Assembly: GCF_900141795.1 (NCBI RefSeq)
Contig: NZ_FSRE01000001.1
Span: forward strand, 186,001-250,000
Reading direction: 5' to 3'
DNA length: 64,000 nt
From: Sulfurivirga caldicuralii
GTDB taxonomy: Bacteria > Pseudomonadota > Gammaproteobacteria > Thiomicrospirales > Thiomicrospiraceae
Position 1 is the stretch's first letter; every line of letters begins with the position of its first letter. Under the pieces are notes generated by a model. That model was not told the origin of the DNA, ran no database searches, and saw nothing but the letters and a program-made list of their open reading frames with translations. Of this stretch, positions 26,788-34,790 are shown piece after piece. Position numbers and translations under genes: made by a program.

Positions 26788-28203
26788 ATGGCAAGCAAAG
26801 CATTTGAAGCTGGCGTAAAGGATTACGCCCTGACATACTGGACGCCCGACTACACTCCGCTCGACACGGATCTTCTGGCGTGTTTCAAGGTGGTGCCTCA
26901 GGAGGGTGTATCCCGTGAAGAGGCGGCTGCAGCGGTTGCTGCCGAGTCTTCAACCGGTACCTGGACCACGGTGTGGACCGACCTGTTGACCGATCTCGAG
27001 TTCTACAAGGGGCGTGCCTATCGTATCGAAGATGTTCCCGGTGATAAGAACGCATTCTATGCATTCATCGCCTATCCGCTGGATCTGTTCGAAGAGGGTT
27101 CCGTCGTTAACGTGCTGACCTCTCTGGTTGGTAATGTGTTCGGCTTTAAGGCGATCCGCTCTCTGCGTCTGGAAGACATTCGCTTCCCGGTGGCTTATGT
27201 CAAAACCTGTGGCGGTCCGCCGAATGGTATCCAGGTTGAGCGCGACAAGCTGAACAAGTATGGCCGTCCGATGCTGGGCTGTACTATTAAGCCCAAGCTG
27301 GGCCTGTCTGCCAAGAACTACGGCCGTGTTGTGTATGAGTGTCTGCGCGGCGGCCTTGATCTGACCAAGGATGATGAAAATATCAACTCTCAGGTATTCC
27401 AGCGCTGGCAGCACCGCTTCGAGTTCGTGGCTGAGGCGGTTGACAAGGCAACCCGTGAAACCGGCGAGCAGAAGGGTCACTACCTGAATGTGACCGCCGG
27501 CACCGTGGACGAAATGATCAAGCGCGCCGAGTTCGCCAAGGAGCTGGGTCAGCCGATCATCATGCACGACTTCCTGACCGCCGGTTTCACCGCAAACACC
27601 ACCCTGGCGGAATGGTGTCGCGACAATGGCATGCTGCTGCACATTCACCGTGCCATGCACGCCGTAATCGACCGCAACCCGCTGCACGGTATCCACTTCC
27701 GAGTGCTGGCCAAGTGTCTGCGCCTCTCCGGTGGTGACCACCTGCATACCGGTACCGTTGTCGGCAAGTTGGAAGGTGACCGCGCTGCGACACTTGGTTT
27801 CGTTGATCAGATTCGCGAAGCCTATGTTCCGGAAGATCGCTCACGCGGCGTGTTCTTCGATCAGGACTGGGCGTCCATGCCTGGCGTGATGCCGGTTGCG
27901 TCCGGCGGTATCCATGTCTGGCACATGCCGGCACTGGTCAGCATCTTCGGTGACGATTCCGTGCTGCAGTTCGGTGGCGGTACACACGGTCACCCATGGG
28001 GATCCGCTGCGGGTGCGGCGGCGAACCGCGTTGCACTCGAGGCCTGTGTCAAGGCCCGCAACGAAGGTCGCGATCTGGAGCGCGAAGGTGGGGATATCCT
28101 GCGCGAAGCGGCGCGCCACAGCAAGGAGCTGGCGGTTGCTCTCGAAACCTGGAAGGAAATCAAGTTCGAGTTCGATACCGTTGACAAACTGGATACCCAG
28201 TAA
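26788..28203 (+). CDS. cbbL: Form IA RuBisCO large subunit
   Basis: The large subunit of the L8S8 carboxysomal RuBisCO, 471 residues. Active-site motifs are [15 protein letters not shown] (Lys near 172), [15 protein letters not shown] (carbamylated Lys near 198), HRAMHAV (His near 291) and loop 6 in [12 protein letters not shown]. The N-terminus ([20 protein letters not shown]) is the form IA type. The gene heads the cso operon, as in other alpha-carboxysome bacteria. Confidence 0.98.
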   Translation: MASKAFEAGVKDYALTYWTPDYTPLDTDLLACFKVVPQEGVSREEAAAAVAAESSTGTWTTVWTDLLTDLEFYKGRAYRIEDVPGDKNAFYAFIAYPLDLFEEGSVVNVLTSLVGNVFGFKAIRSLRLEDIRFPVAYVKTCGGPPNGIQVERDKLNKYGRPMLGCTIKPKLGLSAKNYGRVVYECLRGGLDLTKDDENINSQVFQRWQHRFEFVAEAVDKATRETGEQKGHYLNVTAGTVDEMIKRAEFAKELGQPIIMHDFLTAGFTANTTLAEWCRDNGMLLHIHRAMHAVIDRNPLHGIHFRVLAKCLRLSGGDHLHTGTVVGKLEGDRAATLGFVDQIREAYVPEDRSRGVFFDQDWASMPGVMPVASGGIHVWHMPALVSIFGDDSVLQFGGGTHGHPWGSAAGAAANRVALEACVKARNEGRDLEREGGDILREAARHSKELAVALETWKEIKFEFDTVDKLDTQ

Positions 28204-28234
28204 TAGCCACTGAAAACCGTTAGGAGAAGCTAGC

Positions 28235-28570
28235 ATGGAATTGCAAGATTACCGTACCGAATATACCTATGAGACATTCTCATTCCTGCCTGAGCTGAGC
28301 ATGGATGAGGTGTATGACCAGATTGTCTACATCATCAACCAGGGTTGGGCGCCCGCCATCGAGCACGAGAAGCCCGAGAACACCATGACGCACTACTGGA
28401 ACATGTGGAAGATGCCCCTGTTCGGCACCCGTGATCCGGATGAAGTGCTGCGTGAAATCGAGGCGTGCCGTGCGGCCTACCCCAATGATGTCATCCGTGT
28501 GATTGGATATGACAATTACATGCAGACGCTGGGCCACTGCTTCGTGGTTTATCGTCCGCGTGGCCGCTGA
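28235..28570 (+). CDS. cbbS: Form IA RuBisCO small subunit
   Basis: A 111-residue small subunit capping the L8 core. It carries the conserved [10 protein letters not shown] start, [14 protein letters not shown], the [11 protein letters not shown] strand and a [13 protein letters not shown]-terminal strand. A GGAG ribosome-binding site precedes it, 31 bases after cbbL. Two stable hairpins follow before csoS2, likely protecting the abundant cbbLS part of the mRNA. Confidence 0.98.
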   Translation: MELQDYRTEYTYETFSFLPELSMDEVYDQIVYIINQGWAPAIEHEKPENTMTHYWNMWKMPLFGTRDPDEVLREIEACRAAYPNDVIRVIGYDNYMQTLGHCFVVYRPRGR

Positions 28571-28571
28571 T

Positions 28572-28615
28572 AACTGTCACGACAGTTGAATGAACGAGAG
28601 CCGCTACGGCGGCTC
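28572..28615 (+). other. Two tandem hairpins between cbbS and csoS2
   Basis: AACTGT / ACAGTT (28572-28577 / 28582-28587) and the perfect GAGCCGC-TACG-GCGGCTC (28598-28615) lie directly after cbbS. Neither is followed by T. Such paired stems can act as partial terminators or 3'-end guards, allowing far more RuBisCO than CsoS2 to be made. Confidence 0.6.
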
Positions 28616-28635
28616 CCATCTAACGGAGAATACAC

Positions 28636-30669
28636 ATGGCAATGAATGGCAAACCCGCCTCTGGTCCTCGGGCCGCGATGGAATATCGCATGGCGCGGAG
28701 CAGAGAGAATCGTTCGTCAATTCAGTCCCCCCGTGCCCGGCAGGTTGCGCAGAAGCAGGCGGCACCCACGAGCCAGGGTGGCGGCGCGACAGTGGCGCAG
28801 CAGACGGTCGAGACGGTCAGACAGGAGCCTGTTGCGGCAGCACCAACCACGAACAGACCGGCTGTGAGACGCAATCGGGCACATGTTGTTGCTGCCCCAG
28901 CTGGTTCGCCAACCAGCGCCAACAGAGGGCGAGAGGTCGCAAGAATGAAAAGAATGGAACAGTTGAAGCGCGGTGCGAGCGCCGCCAGGCCGGCAGAGCA
29001 TCCCCGCATGCGTGCCCGTAGCAAACCTGAGGCACAGGAAACTCTGAAGCCCAAGTGTGCAGACAACCCCGTGAGCCGCAGTGCAGACAAGAAGAAAGGG
29101 GTCAAGGTTGCTCCCAAGGTCATTCCGCCGGGCCGACAGCAGTCCATCGCCTACCGCAAGGCCCTGCAGAAGGGGCTGGCAGGTAAGCAGTCTCTGGCTG
29201 GCGTCAGCGCAGGCGCCCGTGTTCGCATGGCCGAGCCCGAAGCCTCCACGCGTGAGGTGGCCAAGAAAGTGCGCCAGGCACGCTGTGAAAAGGGCAAGAC
29301 TTGCGAGCCCGTGCGGCCGCAGAGCCATCACGCCCTGCGCCTGCAGCAGAAAGGCCCTCAGAAGGTTGAGGTGTCACGCACGGCATCTGGACAGACCGTC
29401 ACGGGCCGGATGCCTGGCCTCGATCCCGATGTTACTGGTGTGGAGGCCGGGGCTTGCCGTGTTGTGACCGGAACGGAGTACCTCGGCAGCGAGCAGGTGG
29501 CTCAGGTCTGTAATACACAGCCTGTGCCCGGCCCTGAAAAGGTCACCACCTCACGCACCTTCAAGGGCATGACCATCAGTGGCACGGCGCCGATTGATGT
29601 GCAGCGCGTGACCGGTGCAGAGGTTGGCGTATGCAGGAGCATTACCGGTACGGAGTATCTTCCTCTGGATACGCTGGAGCAGAGCTGCGCCACCGCGCCT
29701 CAGGCTGCGAAAATCACCACGGACGGCATGCGCAGCGGCACGAGCTCTCAGACCATCGCGCGTTCTTCCCGCACACCGCAGGCCCCCAGCGTGAAAAAAT
29801 CGGTACAGAAAGTGGTTGAGTCGAAAACGGCTGCGGATGTGCCTGTAACCGGTGCCGATGTGAGTCGCGTGCAGCCGGTCACGGGCATTGAACCCGGCCT
29901 ATGCAAGCGCGTAACCGGAACCGGTTACATGGGTGCCGAAGAGGTGCAGGCCTTCTGCGGCACGAAGCCTGAGCCCGGGAAGGCACCTGTCGAGGAAACG
30001 CACACCTTGCGCGAAAGGCGCGTCACGGGCGACCGTGCCGGAGAAGCCTTCGGTATTACGGGTGCCGAAGCGGGCGCATGCAAGGTAGTCACGGGTGATC
30101 AGTACATGGCGGCCGAGCAGTACAAGGCCTGTGGTGAACCGGTCGCGGAAGAGACCAAGCGCCGCCTTGAGGAAGGTGTCGCCAAGCCCATTACCGGGTA
30201 TGCGCCGGGCATCACCGGTCTGACGGGTTCCGAAAAGGGTGCCTGCAAGAATGTGACCGGTACGCCCTATGAAGGCATTGACGAGTTCTCCGCAGCCTGT
30301 GCGGTACCGACAGCAGCGCAGCCGGGTCAGTCGGATTTCCCGATCTTGATGAACCAGGCGGCTGCAGCACCTGCTGCGGCACCAGCTCCCGCTATGGAAC
30401 GCAGCGCCGCCAATGTCGAGACAGCCACAGCCCCTCGAAGCCGCAGGATTACCGGTGACGGGTGGGATGGCAACGACAGGGTGACCGGTACGACTGGCGC
30501 CTGGGCCGCCAGCCGCAACCCGTCGATCCGCGGTGGGCAGATGAGTGCACCGGCTTCCGCCATTAATTACAGACAGGAAGCCGAGGTGCCGCCCAGCCCG
30601 ATTACCGGTGCGGCCGGCAACAGCGAGGAAGGGCCCAAGGTGACCCTTTCCGGCGGCGCACGGGCCTGA
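28636..30669 (+). CDS. csoS2: Carboxysome assembly scaffold CsoS2
   Basis: A 677-residue, basic, disordered scaffold that binds RuBisCO through its N-terminal repeats and the shell through its middle and C-terminal parts. About four N-type basic repeats are seen (near 11-38, 99-126, 166-185 and 204-220). About five middle-type repeats carry the VTG...C...VTGTEYL...C pattern (near 243-292, 302-351, 392-441, 453-499 and 516-556). A C-terminal segment holds repeated ITG/VTG triplets. It is shorter than my recollection of the Halothiobacillus protein (about 870 residues), mainly by having fewer middle repeats. A possible frameshift site lies at codons 387-388. Confidence 0.93.
   Translation: MAMNGKPASGPRAAMEYRMARSRENRSSIQSPRARQVAQKQAAPTSQGGGATVAQQTVETVRQEPVAAAPTTNRPAVRRNRAHVVAAPAGSPTSANRGREVARMKRMEQLKRGASAARPAEHPRMRARSKPEAQETLKPKCADNPVSRSADKKKGVKVAPKVIPPGRQQSIAYRKALQKGLAGKQSLAGVSAGARVRMAEPEASTREVAKKVRQARCEKGKTCEPVRPQSHHALRLQQKGPQKVEVSRTASGQTVTGRMPGLDPDVTGVEAGACRVVTGTEYLGSEQVAQVCNTQPVPGPEKVTTSRTFKGMTISGTAPIDVQRVTGAEVGVCRSITGTEYLPLDTLEQSCATAPQAAKITTDGMRSGTSSQTIARSSRTPQAPSVKKSVQKVVESKTAADVPVTGADVSRVQPVTGIEPGLCKRVTGTGYMGAEEVQAFCGTKPEPGKAPVEETHTLRERRVTGDRAGEAFGITGAEAGACKVVTGDQYMAAEQYKACGEPVAEETKRRLEEGVAKPITGYAPGITGLTGSEKGACKNVTGTPYEGIDEFSAACAVPTAAQPGQSDFPILMNQAAAAPAAAPAPAMERSAANVETATAPRSRRITGDGWDGNDRVTGTTGAWAASRNPSIRGGQMSAPASAINYRQEAEVPPSPITGAAGNSEEGPKVTLSGGARA
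29793..29819 (+). other. Candidate -1 ribosomal frameshift site in csoS2
   Basis: Codons GTG-AAA-AAA-TCG (386-389) put a run of six A in the slippery position G-AAA-AAA. A -1 slip would add six codons (ATC GGT ACA GAA AGT GGT) and stop at TGA 29817-29819. This would give a 394-residue product ending between middle repeats 2 and 3. Short and long CsoS2 forms made by frameshifting are known in Halothiobacillus. Whether this site works is not shown. Confidence 0.4.
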
Positions 30670-30691
30670 GTAAAGGGACTGGAGGTTTGCA

Positions 30692-32305
30692 ATGAGCGTT
30701 ATTTCCCGCAGAGTCGGCAAGCGAAGCAGAAGACCCCTGATCTGGCAGTCTGCCCGCAATGACTCTGCAGCCTTCGCAACCGTAGCCGAGACGCCTGCAG
30801 CAACGCCGTTGCGGCGGGACGTATCGGGCCGAGGCGTGAATGCTGGCGCTCAAAAGCCTTCGATTCGTCCTGGCGTGACGCATCCCTTGGCGGATGCGGC
30901 CCAGAATGCAAAACTGCACCAGTATGAATGTTCGGTCAAGGCGCGCTTCGACCTGCTGCGCGATGCGGCGAGACAGTTCGTGGAGCAGCATGACATCGAG
31001 CGGATGCGCACCGATGCCCTCAACGATGCCTATTTCCGCATCGCCCAGGTGAATCTGAGCGATCGGGCGTGGGACGGGCTGAAGTGCGCACCCCAGTCCC
31101 TGCGGGCGCAGCTGCTCTATGTGGAAAGCACTTTTGCCGAATACATTCGCACTGCTAACGATTTCTACATCAATGACCCGCTGCATGGTCGCAGCGAGGC
31201 GAGGGCCTTCCGGCAGCGCCTGCTTGATCTCGGCATTCACGGGATCGACATGGCGCCCTGTGCAGATGGACGCCTGGCCCATGTGGTCAGCTATGTGCTG
31301 CGCCTGCCATGGTCGGTTGTGCGTCGCAAGGCACATGCGGGCGCAATGTTCGATGTGAGTGAGAGTGTGCGCAACTGGGTGTTCACCGAATACACCCGCT
31401 TCGCATTCAACCAGCCGAACCCTGTGAATGCGGACAGCCGCTATCTCACCATTGCGGTGTACCACTACTCTAAGACGGACCCTGGTCACCTCGGGTGTGC
31501 GGCCCACGGCAGCGATGAGCACAAGGCGGCGCAGGCGGCACTGCAAAAGCTGCAGGACTACCGCACCGCTATCGAAAACCGTTTCGGCTGCGGCGCGGCG
31601 GTCCGCACCCTGCTGCTGGGGCTGAACACCGATGACGACACGCTGCGGGTGCATGTGCCGGACGAAACTGGCCAGCTGGATCTGGACCGCTATGTGGACA
31701 CGGGTGCGCTCTACGCCGCCACACAGGGCATGAGTGCCGAGGCCGCTGCGGAGCGGATCGAGATTGAAATTGACAGTGCCTGCATCCGGGATCGTGCCGT
31801 ACCGCCGGCCCCTGAAGTGCGCGCACTGCTGGCGATGCTGATTCGCAATAACTTTTCTCAGATCGCCTATGTGCAGGATTATGAAGGCGGACAGTACACG
31901 GATCTCGACCATGCCGAACGCTTTATCGGCATTGGCGATGTCCTCGAGGATGTGCAGCTGCGCAATCTCTGTTATTACAGCTACATGCATACGATAGAGG
32001 AAGGCGCGGACGACATAGATGTGGGCATCAAGATTTTCAAAAAGCTCAATGTAAAGCAGGGGCTGCCCATTCCTGTGATCATCCGGTGCACCTACGATGG
32101 CCGTGTGCCGGAATCAAGGGATCGGGCGATTGCCCGGGCCAACCGGCTAGAGAATGCGCTGATTGCCCGCTATAAGCCGCTTGTGGATGGGCTGATGCTG
32201 TTTACGTTGAAGACACTGCGCGATCATACGCAGTGCCACCCGCCGGAAGTGGTGGGCGCGGAACAGGAACATTTGGCTTGTTATTTCCGGAGTGCCAAGG
32301 AATGA
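30692..32305 (+). CDS. csoS3: Carboxysomal carbonic anhydrase CsoSCA
   Basis: The beta-related (formerly epsilon) carbonic anhydrase that turns bicarbonate into CO2 inside the carboxysome. The 537-residue protein has a disordered N-terminus of about 60 residues (the CsoSCA N-terminus docks to RuBisCO). The zinc region has Cys190 and Asp192 in APCADGRLAHVVSYVL, then His258 and Cys269 in VYHYSKTDPGHLGCAAHGS; the His-Cys spacing of 11 matches the family. A GGAGG site precedes the ATG. Its stop overlaps the csoS4A start (ATGA). Confidence 0.95.
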   Translation: MSVISRRVGKRSRRPLIWQSARNDSAAFATVAETPAATPLRRDVSGRGVNAGAQKPSIRPGVTHPLADAAQNAKLHQYECSVKARFDLLRDAARQFVEQHDIERMRTDALNDAYFRIAQVNLSDRAWDGLKCAPQSLRAQLLYVESTFAEYIRTANDFYINDPLHGRSEARAFRQRLLDLGIHGIDMAPCADGRLAHVVSYVLRLPWSVVRRKAHAGAMFDVSESVRNWVFTEYTRFAFNQPNPVNADSRYLTIAVYHYSKTDPGHLGCAAHGSDEHKAAQAALQKLQDYRTAIENRFGCGAAVRTLLLGLNTDDDTLRVHVPDETGQLDLDRYVDTGALYAATQGMSAEAAAERIEIEIDSACIRDRAVPPAPEVRALLAMLIRNNFSQIAYVQDYEGGQYTDLDHAERFIGIGDVLEDVQLRNLCYYSYMHTIEEGADDIDVGIKIFKKLNVKQGLPIPVIIRCTYDGRVPESRDRAIARANRLENALIARYKPLVDGLMLFTLKTLRDHTQCHPPEVVGAEQEHLACYFRSAKE

Positions 32306-32574
32306 AGATTTATCAGGTTGTCAAGGCGCTTGTATCAACCTCGCGGATTCCTGAAATGGATTACAAGCCTTTGCAAATTGTGCAGGACAAGCCCGGTGGT
32401 TCGCCCATGGTCGCGGTCGACCCCATCGGCTGTAAACCCGGTGACTGGGTCCTGTGTGTGGGCAGCTCCGCCGCCCGTGATGCAACCGGCATCAAGGGCT
32501 ATCCGAGCGATTTGACGATTGTGGGCATCATCGACAACTGGCCTGAGCAGAAAGATGGAAATTCATCAAGTTAG
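32302..32574 (+). CDS. csoS4A: Carboxysome vertex pentamer protein CsoS4A
   Basis: A 90-residue BMC-P (EutN/CcmL-fold) protein that caps the twelve vertices of the shell. Motifs: KIYQVVKALVSTSRI at the start, VAVDPIGCKPGDWVLCVGSSAARDA in the middle, and SDLTIVGIIDNW near the end. The start at 32302, inside the csoS3 stop, is where family similarity begins. It overlaps csoS4B by 20 bases, so the two pentamer genes are tightly coupled. Confidence 0.95.
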   Translation: MKIYQVVKALVSTSRIPEMDYKPLQIVQDKPGGSPMVAVDPIGCKPGDWVLCVGSSAARDATGIKGYPSDLTIVGIIDNWPEQKDGNSSS

Positions 32575-32839
32575 GCAGTCGCTGGTGATGACGAGCCGGC
32601 TGGACGGCTTGGGTCATCTGCCTTTGAAGGTCCTGCAAAGCGTCAGTACCGGCGCCACACTTGTGGCCATGGACCCCATCGACACCCGAGAAGGAGACTG
32701 GGTGTTCACCATTGCCAACAGTGCGGCCCGCGACGCGGCCGGTGACAAGCGGCTACTGACGGATCTGACCATTGGTGGAATTATTGATAACTGGGACGAA
32801 GCCTGGTTGAACCTTATTAAAAACGATAAAGGAGAGTAA
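32555..32839 (+). CDS. csoS4B: Carboxysome vertex pentamer protein CsoS4B
   Basis: A 94-residue BMC-P paralogue of CsoS4A with EIHQVRQSLVMTSRLDG, VAMDPIDTREGDWVFTIANSAARDAAG and DLTIGGIIDNWDEA. The ATG at 32555 was chosen because similarity to CsoS4A starts there. The overlap with csoS4A leaves little room for an independent ribosome-binding site, although AAAGATGG contains a weak one. Two pentamer genes per operon are standard for alpha-carboxysomes. Confidence 0.94.
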   Translation: MEIHQVRQSLVMTSRLDGLGHLPLKVLQSVSTGATLVAMDPIDTREGDWVFTIANSAARDAAGDKRLLTDLTIGGIIDNWDEAWLNLIKNDKGE

Positions 32840-32841
32840 GC

Positions 32842-33141
32842 ATGGCAAATGAATATGGTATTGCCTTGGGCATGATCGAAACACGCGGTCTGGTCCCTGC
32901 GATCGAAGCGGCGGATGCGATGACCAAGGCGGCGGAAGTGCGTCTGGTGAGCCGCGAGTTTGTAGGCGGCGGTTATGTAACCGTAATGGTTCGCGGTGAA
33001 ACGGGCGCGGTGAACGCGGCGGTTCGTGCCGGCGCGGATGCCTGCGAGCGTGTGGGTGACGGTCTGGTGGCTGCGCACATCATTGCGCGTCCGCACCGTG
33101 AAGTTGAGCCATTCTTGGCCAACGGCGGCGCTGAAAAGTAA
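32842..33141 (+). CDS. csoS1: Carboxysome shell hexamer protein CsoS1 (copy 1)
   Basis: A 99-residue BMC-H protein that tiles the shell facets as hexamers with a small charged pore. The core GIALGMIETRGLVPAIEAAD and the VRGETGAVNAAVRAGADAC stretch are typical of the family. It ends in PFLANGGAEK and begins MANEYG, the only parts that differ from copy 2. A GGAGAG site precedes the ATG. Nucleotide identity with copy 2 is about 258 of 260 over 32851-33110. Confidence 0.96.
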   Translation: MANEYGIALGMIETRGLVPAIEAADAMTKAAEVRLVSREFVGGGYVTVMVRGETGAVNAAVRAGADACERVGDGLVAAHIIARPHREVEPFLANGGAEK

Positions 33142-33178
33142 TTTTTCATTCAATTAGATGGTAGCAAAGGAGAACAAC

Positions 33179-33475
33179 ATGGCTGAATATGGTATTGCCC
33201 TGGGCATGATTGAAACACGCGGTCTGGTCCCTGCGATCGAAGCGGCGGATGCGATGACCAAGGCGGCGGAAGTGCGTCTGGTGAGCCGCGAGTTTGTAGG
33301 CGGCGGTTATGTAACCGTAATGGTTCGCGGTGAAACGGGCGCGGTGAACGCGGCGGTTCGTGCCGGCGCGGATGCCTGCGAGCGTGTGGGTGACGGTCTG
33401 GTGGCTGCGCACATCATTGCGCGTCCGCACCGTGAAGTTGAGCCCTATCTGAATGGTGGTAAAGAAGAAGCCTGA
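33179..33475 (+). CDS. csoS1: Carboxysome shell hexamer protein CsoS1 (copy 2)
   Basis: A 98-residue BMC-H protein identical to copy 1 apart from the first few residues (MAEYG) and the tail (PYLNGGKEEA). The ATG at 33179 has AAAGGAGA upstream. The in-frame extension from 33158 was rejected because it contains that ribosome-binding site. Two or three csoS1 genes are usual, but this degree of DNA identity indicates very recent duplication or gene conversion. Confidence 0.96.
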   Translation: MAEYGIALGMIETRGLVPAIEAADAMTKAAEVRLVSREFVGGGYVTVMVRGETGAVNAAVRAGADACERVGDGLVAAHIIARPHREVEPYLNGGKEEA

Positions 33476-33492
33476 TTTTGCCAACTGTTCAT

Positions 33493-33519
33493 GTTGAGGG
33501 TTAGTGCCTAACCCTCAAC
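33493..33519 (+). other. Perfect 11-pair hairpin after csoS1
   Basis: GTTGAGGGTTA pairs with TAACCCTCAAC around GTGCC. No T run follows. It lies 18 bases past the second csoS1 stop and 14 before the ferritin-like start. It probably protects the shell-gene mRNA from 3' exonucleases or reduces read-through. Confidence 0.7.
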
Positions 33520-33532
33520 AATAGAGGTCAAT

Positions 33533-34078
33533 ATGAACAACGCATCAACACATCGATTCGGTAGCGTAATGTCGGCGCTGCGCGGCGCGCGGGCTCCACA
33601 ACAGCAAGCCGTCGCACCGACGCAGACATTGGGTTATCTTGGGCGTGCATTGAGTCTGGAGTTTTCGGCAGGGCAGCAGTATCTGGCGCAGTCCGCGCTG
33701 GCCGAAGCCCGTGGAGAACTCGATTACGCAAAGGCGTTCGTCGATCTGGCAAACGAAGAGTTTCAGCATGCCAATCTGATTACCCGTCGGATGGTGGCCT
33801 ACGGCGCATTGCCGGCAGGCAGCGTTCTGAAACCCGCCGATCCGGCCACGGATGTCATCAGTTCACTGCGCATCTGCGAGGTTCGCGAGCTGGAGCTGAT
33901 TCAGCTATATGCCGAAGCCCTGCAGTTCAGTCAGAACACCGGCGTCGAGCAGGATGTGAAGCTCTTTTCCCAACTGCTGGAAGAGGAGCGGGCACAGTTG
34001 CTGCGCGTGCAGGAGTGGATCAATCAATATATGCAACTGTTGAATCAACAGTGGGCTCAGCTGGGAACATTCCGATGA
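33533..34078 (+). CDS. Ferritin-like / bacterioferritin-like protein of the cso operon
   Basis: A 181-residue four-helix protein. A short disordered N-terminus (to about 30) precedes helices with LSLEFSAGQQYLAQSA (first Glu ligand), NEEFQHANLITRRM (Glu-x2-His) and a third helix RELELIQLYAEALQ. The fourth helix reads LLEEERAQLLRVQEW, where the usual second ExxH histidine is missing, so the di-iron centre may be incomplete. Bacterioferritin-like genes recur at this spot in cso operons, but their role is unresolved. Its stop overlaps the acRAF start. Confidence 0.8.
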   Translation: MNNASTHRFGSVMSALRGARAPQQQAVAPTQTLGYLGRALSLEFSAGQQYLAQSALAEARGELDYAKAFVDLANEEFQHANLITRRMVAYGALPAGSVLKPADPATDVISSLRICEVRELELIQLYAEALQFSQNTGVEQDVKLFSQLLEEERAQLLRVQEWINQYMQLLNQQWAQLGTFR

Positions 34079-34350
34079 ACAAGCGCTGGAAGGAACGCTC
34101 GAACGGTAGGAGCCTCGAAACCCGCTATCTGTTTGAAAACTTTGAATGCCTGCGGGAATTTCTCGATTGCCTGGCGGATATCACCGAGGCGCTGGGGCGC
34201 CATCCCAATATCAGTTTCGACCGGTCCCATGTGTCGATCATTATCTATCCGAACAACGCTGACGGACTGGATGACCTGGATTACAGCATGGCTGACCAGC
34301 TGGATGAGGCCTACGATACCGTTTCTCGCGAATGCATCGCTGAGAAATGA
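34075..34350 (+). CDS. acRAF, pterin-dehydratase-like RuBisCO assembly factor
   Basis: A 91-residue protein of the pterin-4a-carbinolamine dehydratase fold, found in cso operons as the RuBisCO assembly factor acRAF. The TRYLFENFECLREFLDCLADI helix and RHPNISFDRSHVSIIIYPN strand match the fold. The paired catalytic histidines of true dehydratases (HH before P) read RH here, consistent with loss of enzyme activity. It starts inside the stop of the ferritin-like gene (ATGA), so an ATG farther upstream was rejected. Confidence 0.82.
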   Translation: MNKRWKERSNGRSLETRYLFENFECLREFLDCLADITEALGRHPNISFDRSHVSIIIYPNNADGLDDLDYSMADQLDEAYDTVSRECIAEK

Positions 34351-34381
34351 CCCGTTTTGTTAATGTCCCTGGAGGTACGGC

Positions 34382-34747
34382 ATGGCGAGCAACACGAATG
34401 CGGAAAGCAAGAAATCAACTGCGACAGGCACCGGCACGGCCGAAGCCGGCAAGCCCGCTGTTAACGCAGCGGTAGGCGGCATCTCCAGCACGGACGAGGA
34501 AGTGTCTGCAGTGGCCCCCGCGCAGGGCAAGTGTGGCGCAGACGCGGCCGCAAAAAGTACAGCGACTGCAGCGCGCAAGCCTGCACCAAAGCGCAGCCCC
34601 TCTGCCCGGAAGTCGACCAGCGCAGCGAAGACTGCGGCTGCCAAGGCAAACCCGAAGCAAGCCGATGCCGCGAAGGCGCGCGTTCGCAAGGACGATGACG
34701 CCCCCGCCAGCCGCCCTGCTCCTTCCAGGCGCGTATGGCCCGACTGA
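34382..34747 (+). CDS. Lys/Ala-rich disordered protein in the cso operon, McdB-like candidate
   Basis: A 121-residue protein without globular sequence: Ala, Lys, Ser, Thr and Pro dominate, with a histone-H1-like basic middle (ARKPAPKRSPSARKSTSA, about 63-80). The C-terminus is RRVWPD, with its only Trp at 119. A strong GGAGG site shows it is translated. Carboxysome positioning proteins McdB are disordered, lie in this part of cso operons and have a conserved C-terminal Trp, so it could be a divergent McdB. The partner ParA-type ATPase McdA is absent from the window. Identity is not established. Confidence 0.6.
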   Translation: MASNTNAESKKSTATGTGTAEAGKPAVNAAVGGISSTDEEVSAVAPAQGKCGADAAAKSTATAARKPAPKRSPSARKSTSAAKTAAAKANPKQADAAKARVRKDDDAPASRPAPSRRVWPD

Positions 34748-34790
34748 CCTTGAAGCCGTCCCCTGCCCGGTTTGGTTGTGAACTGCACTG

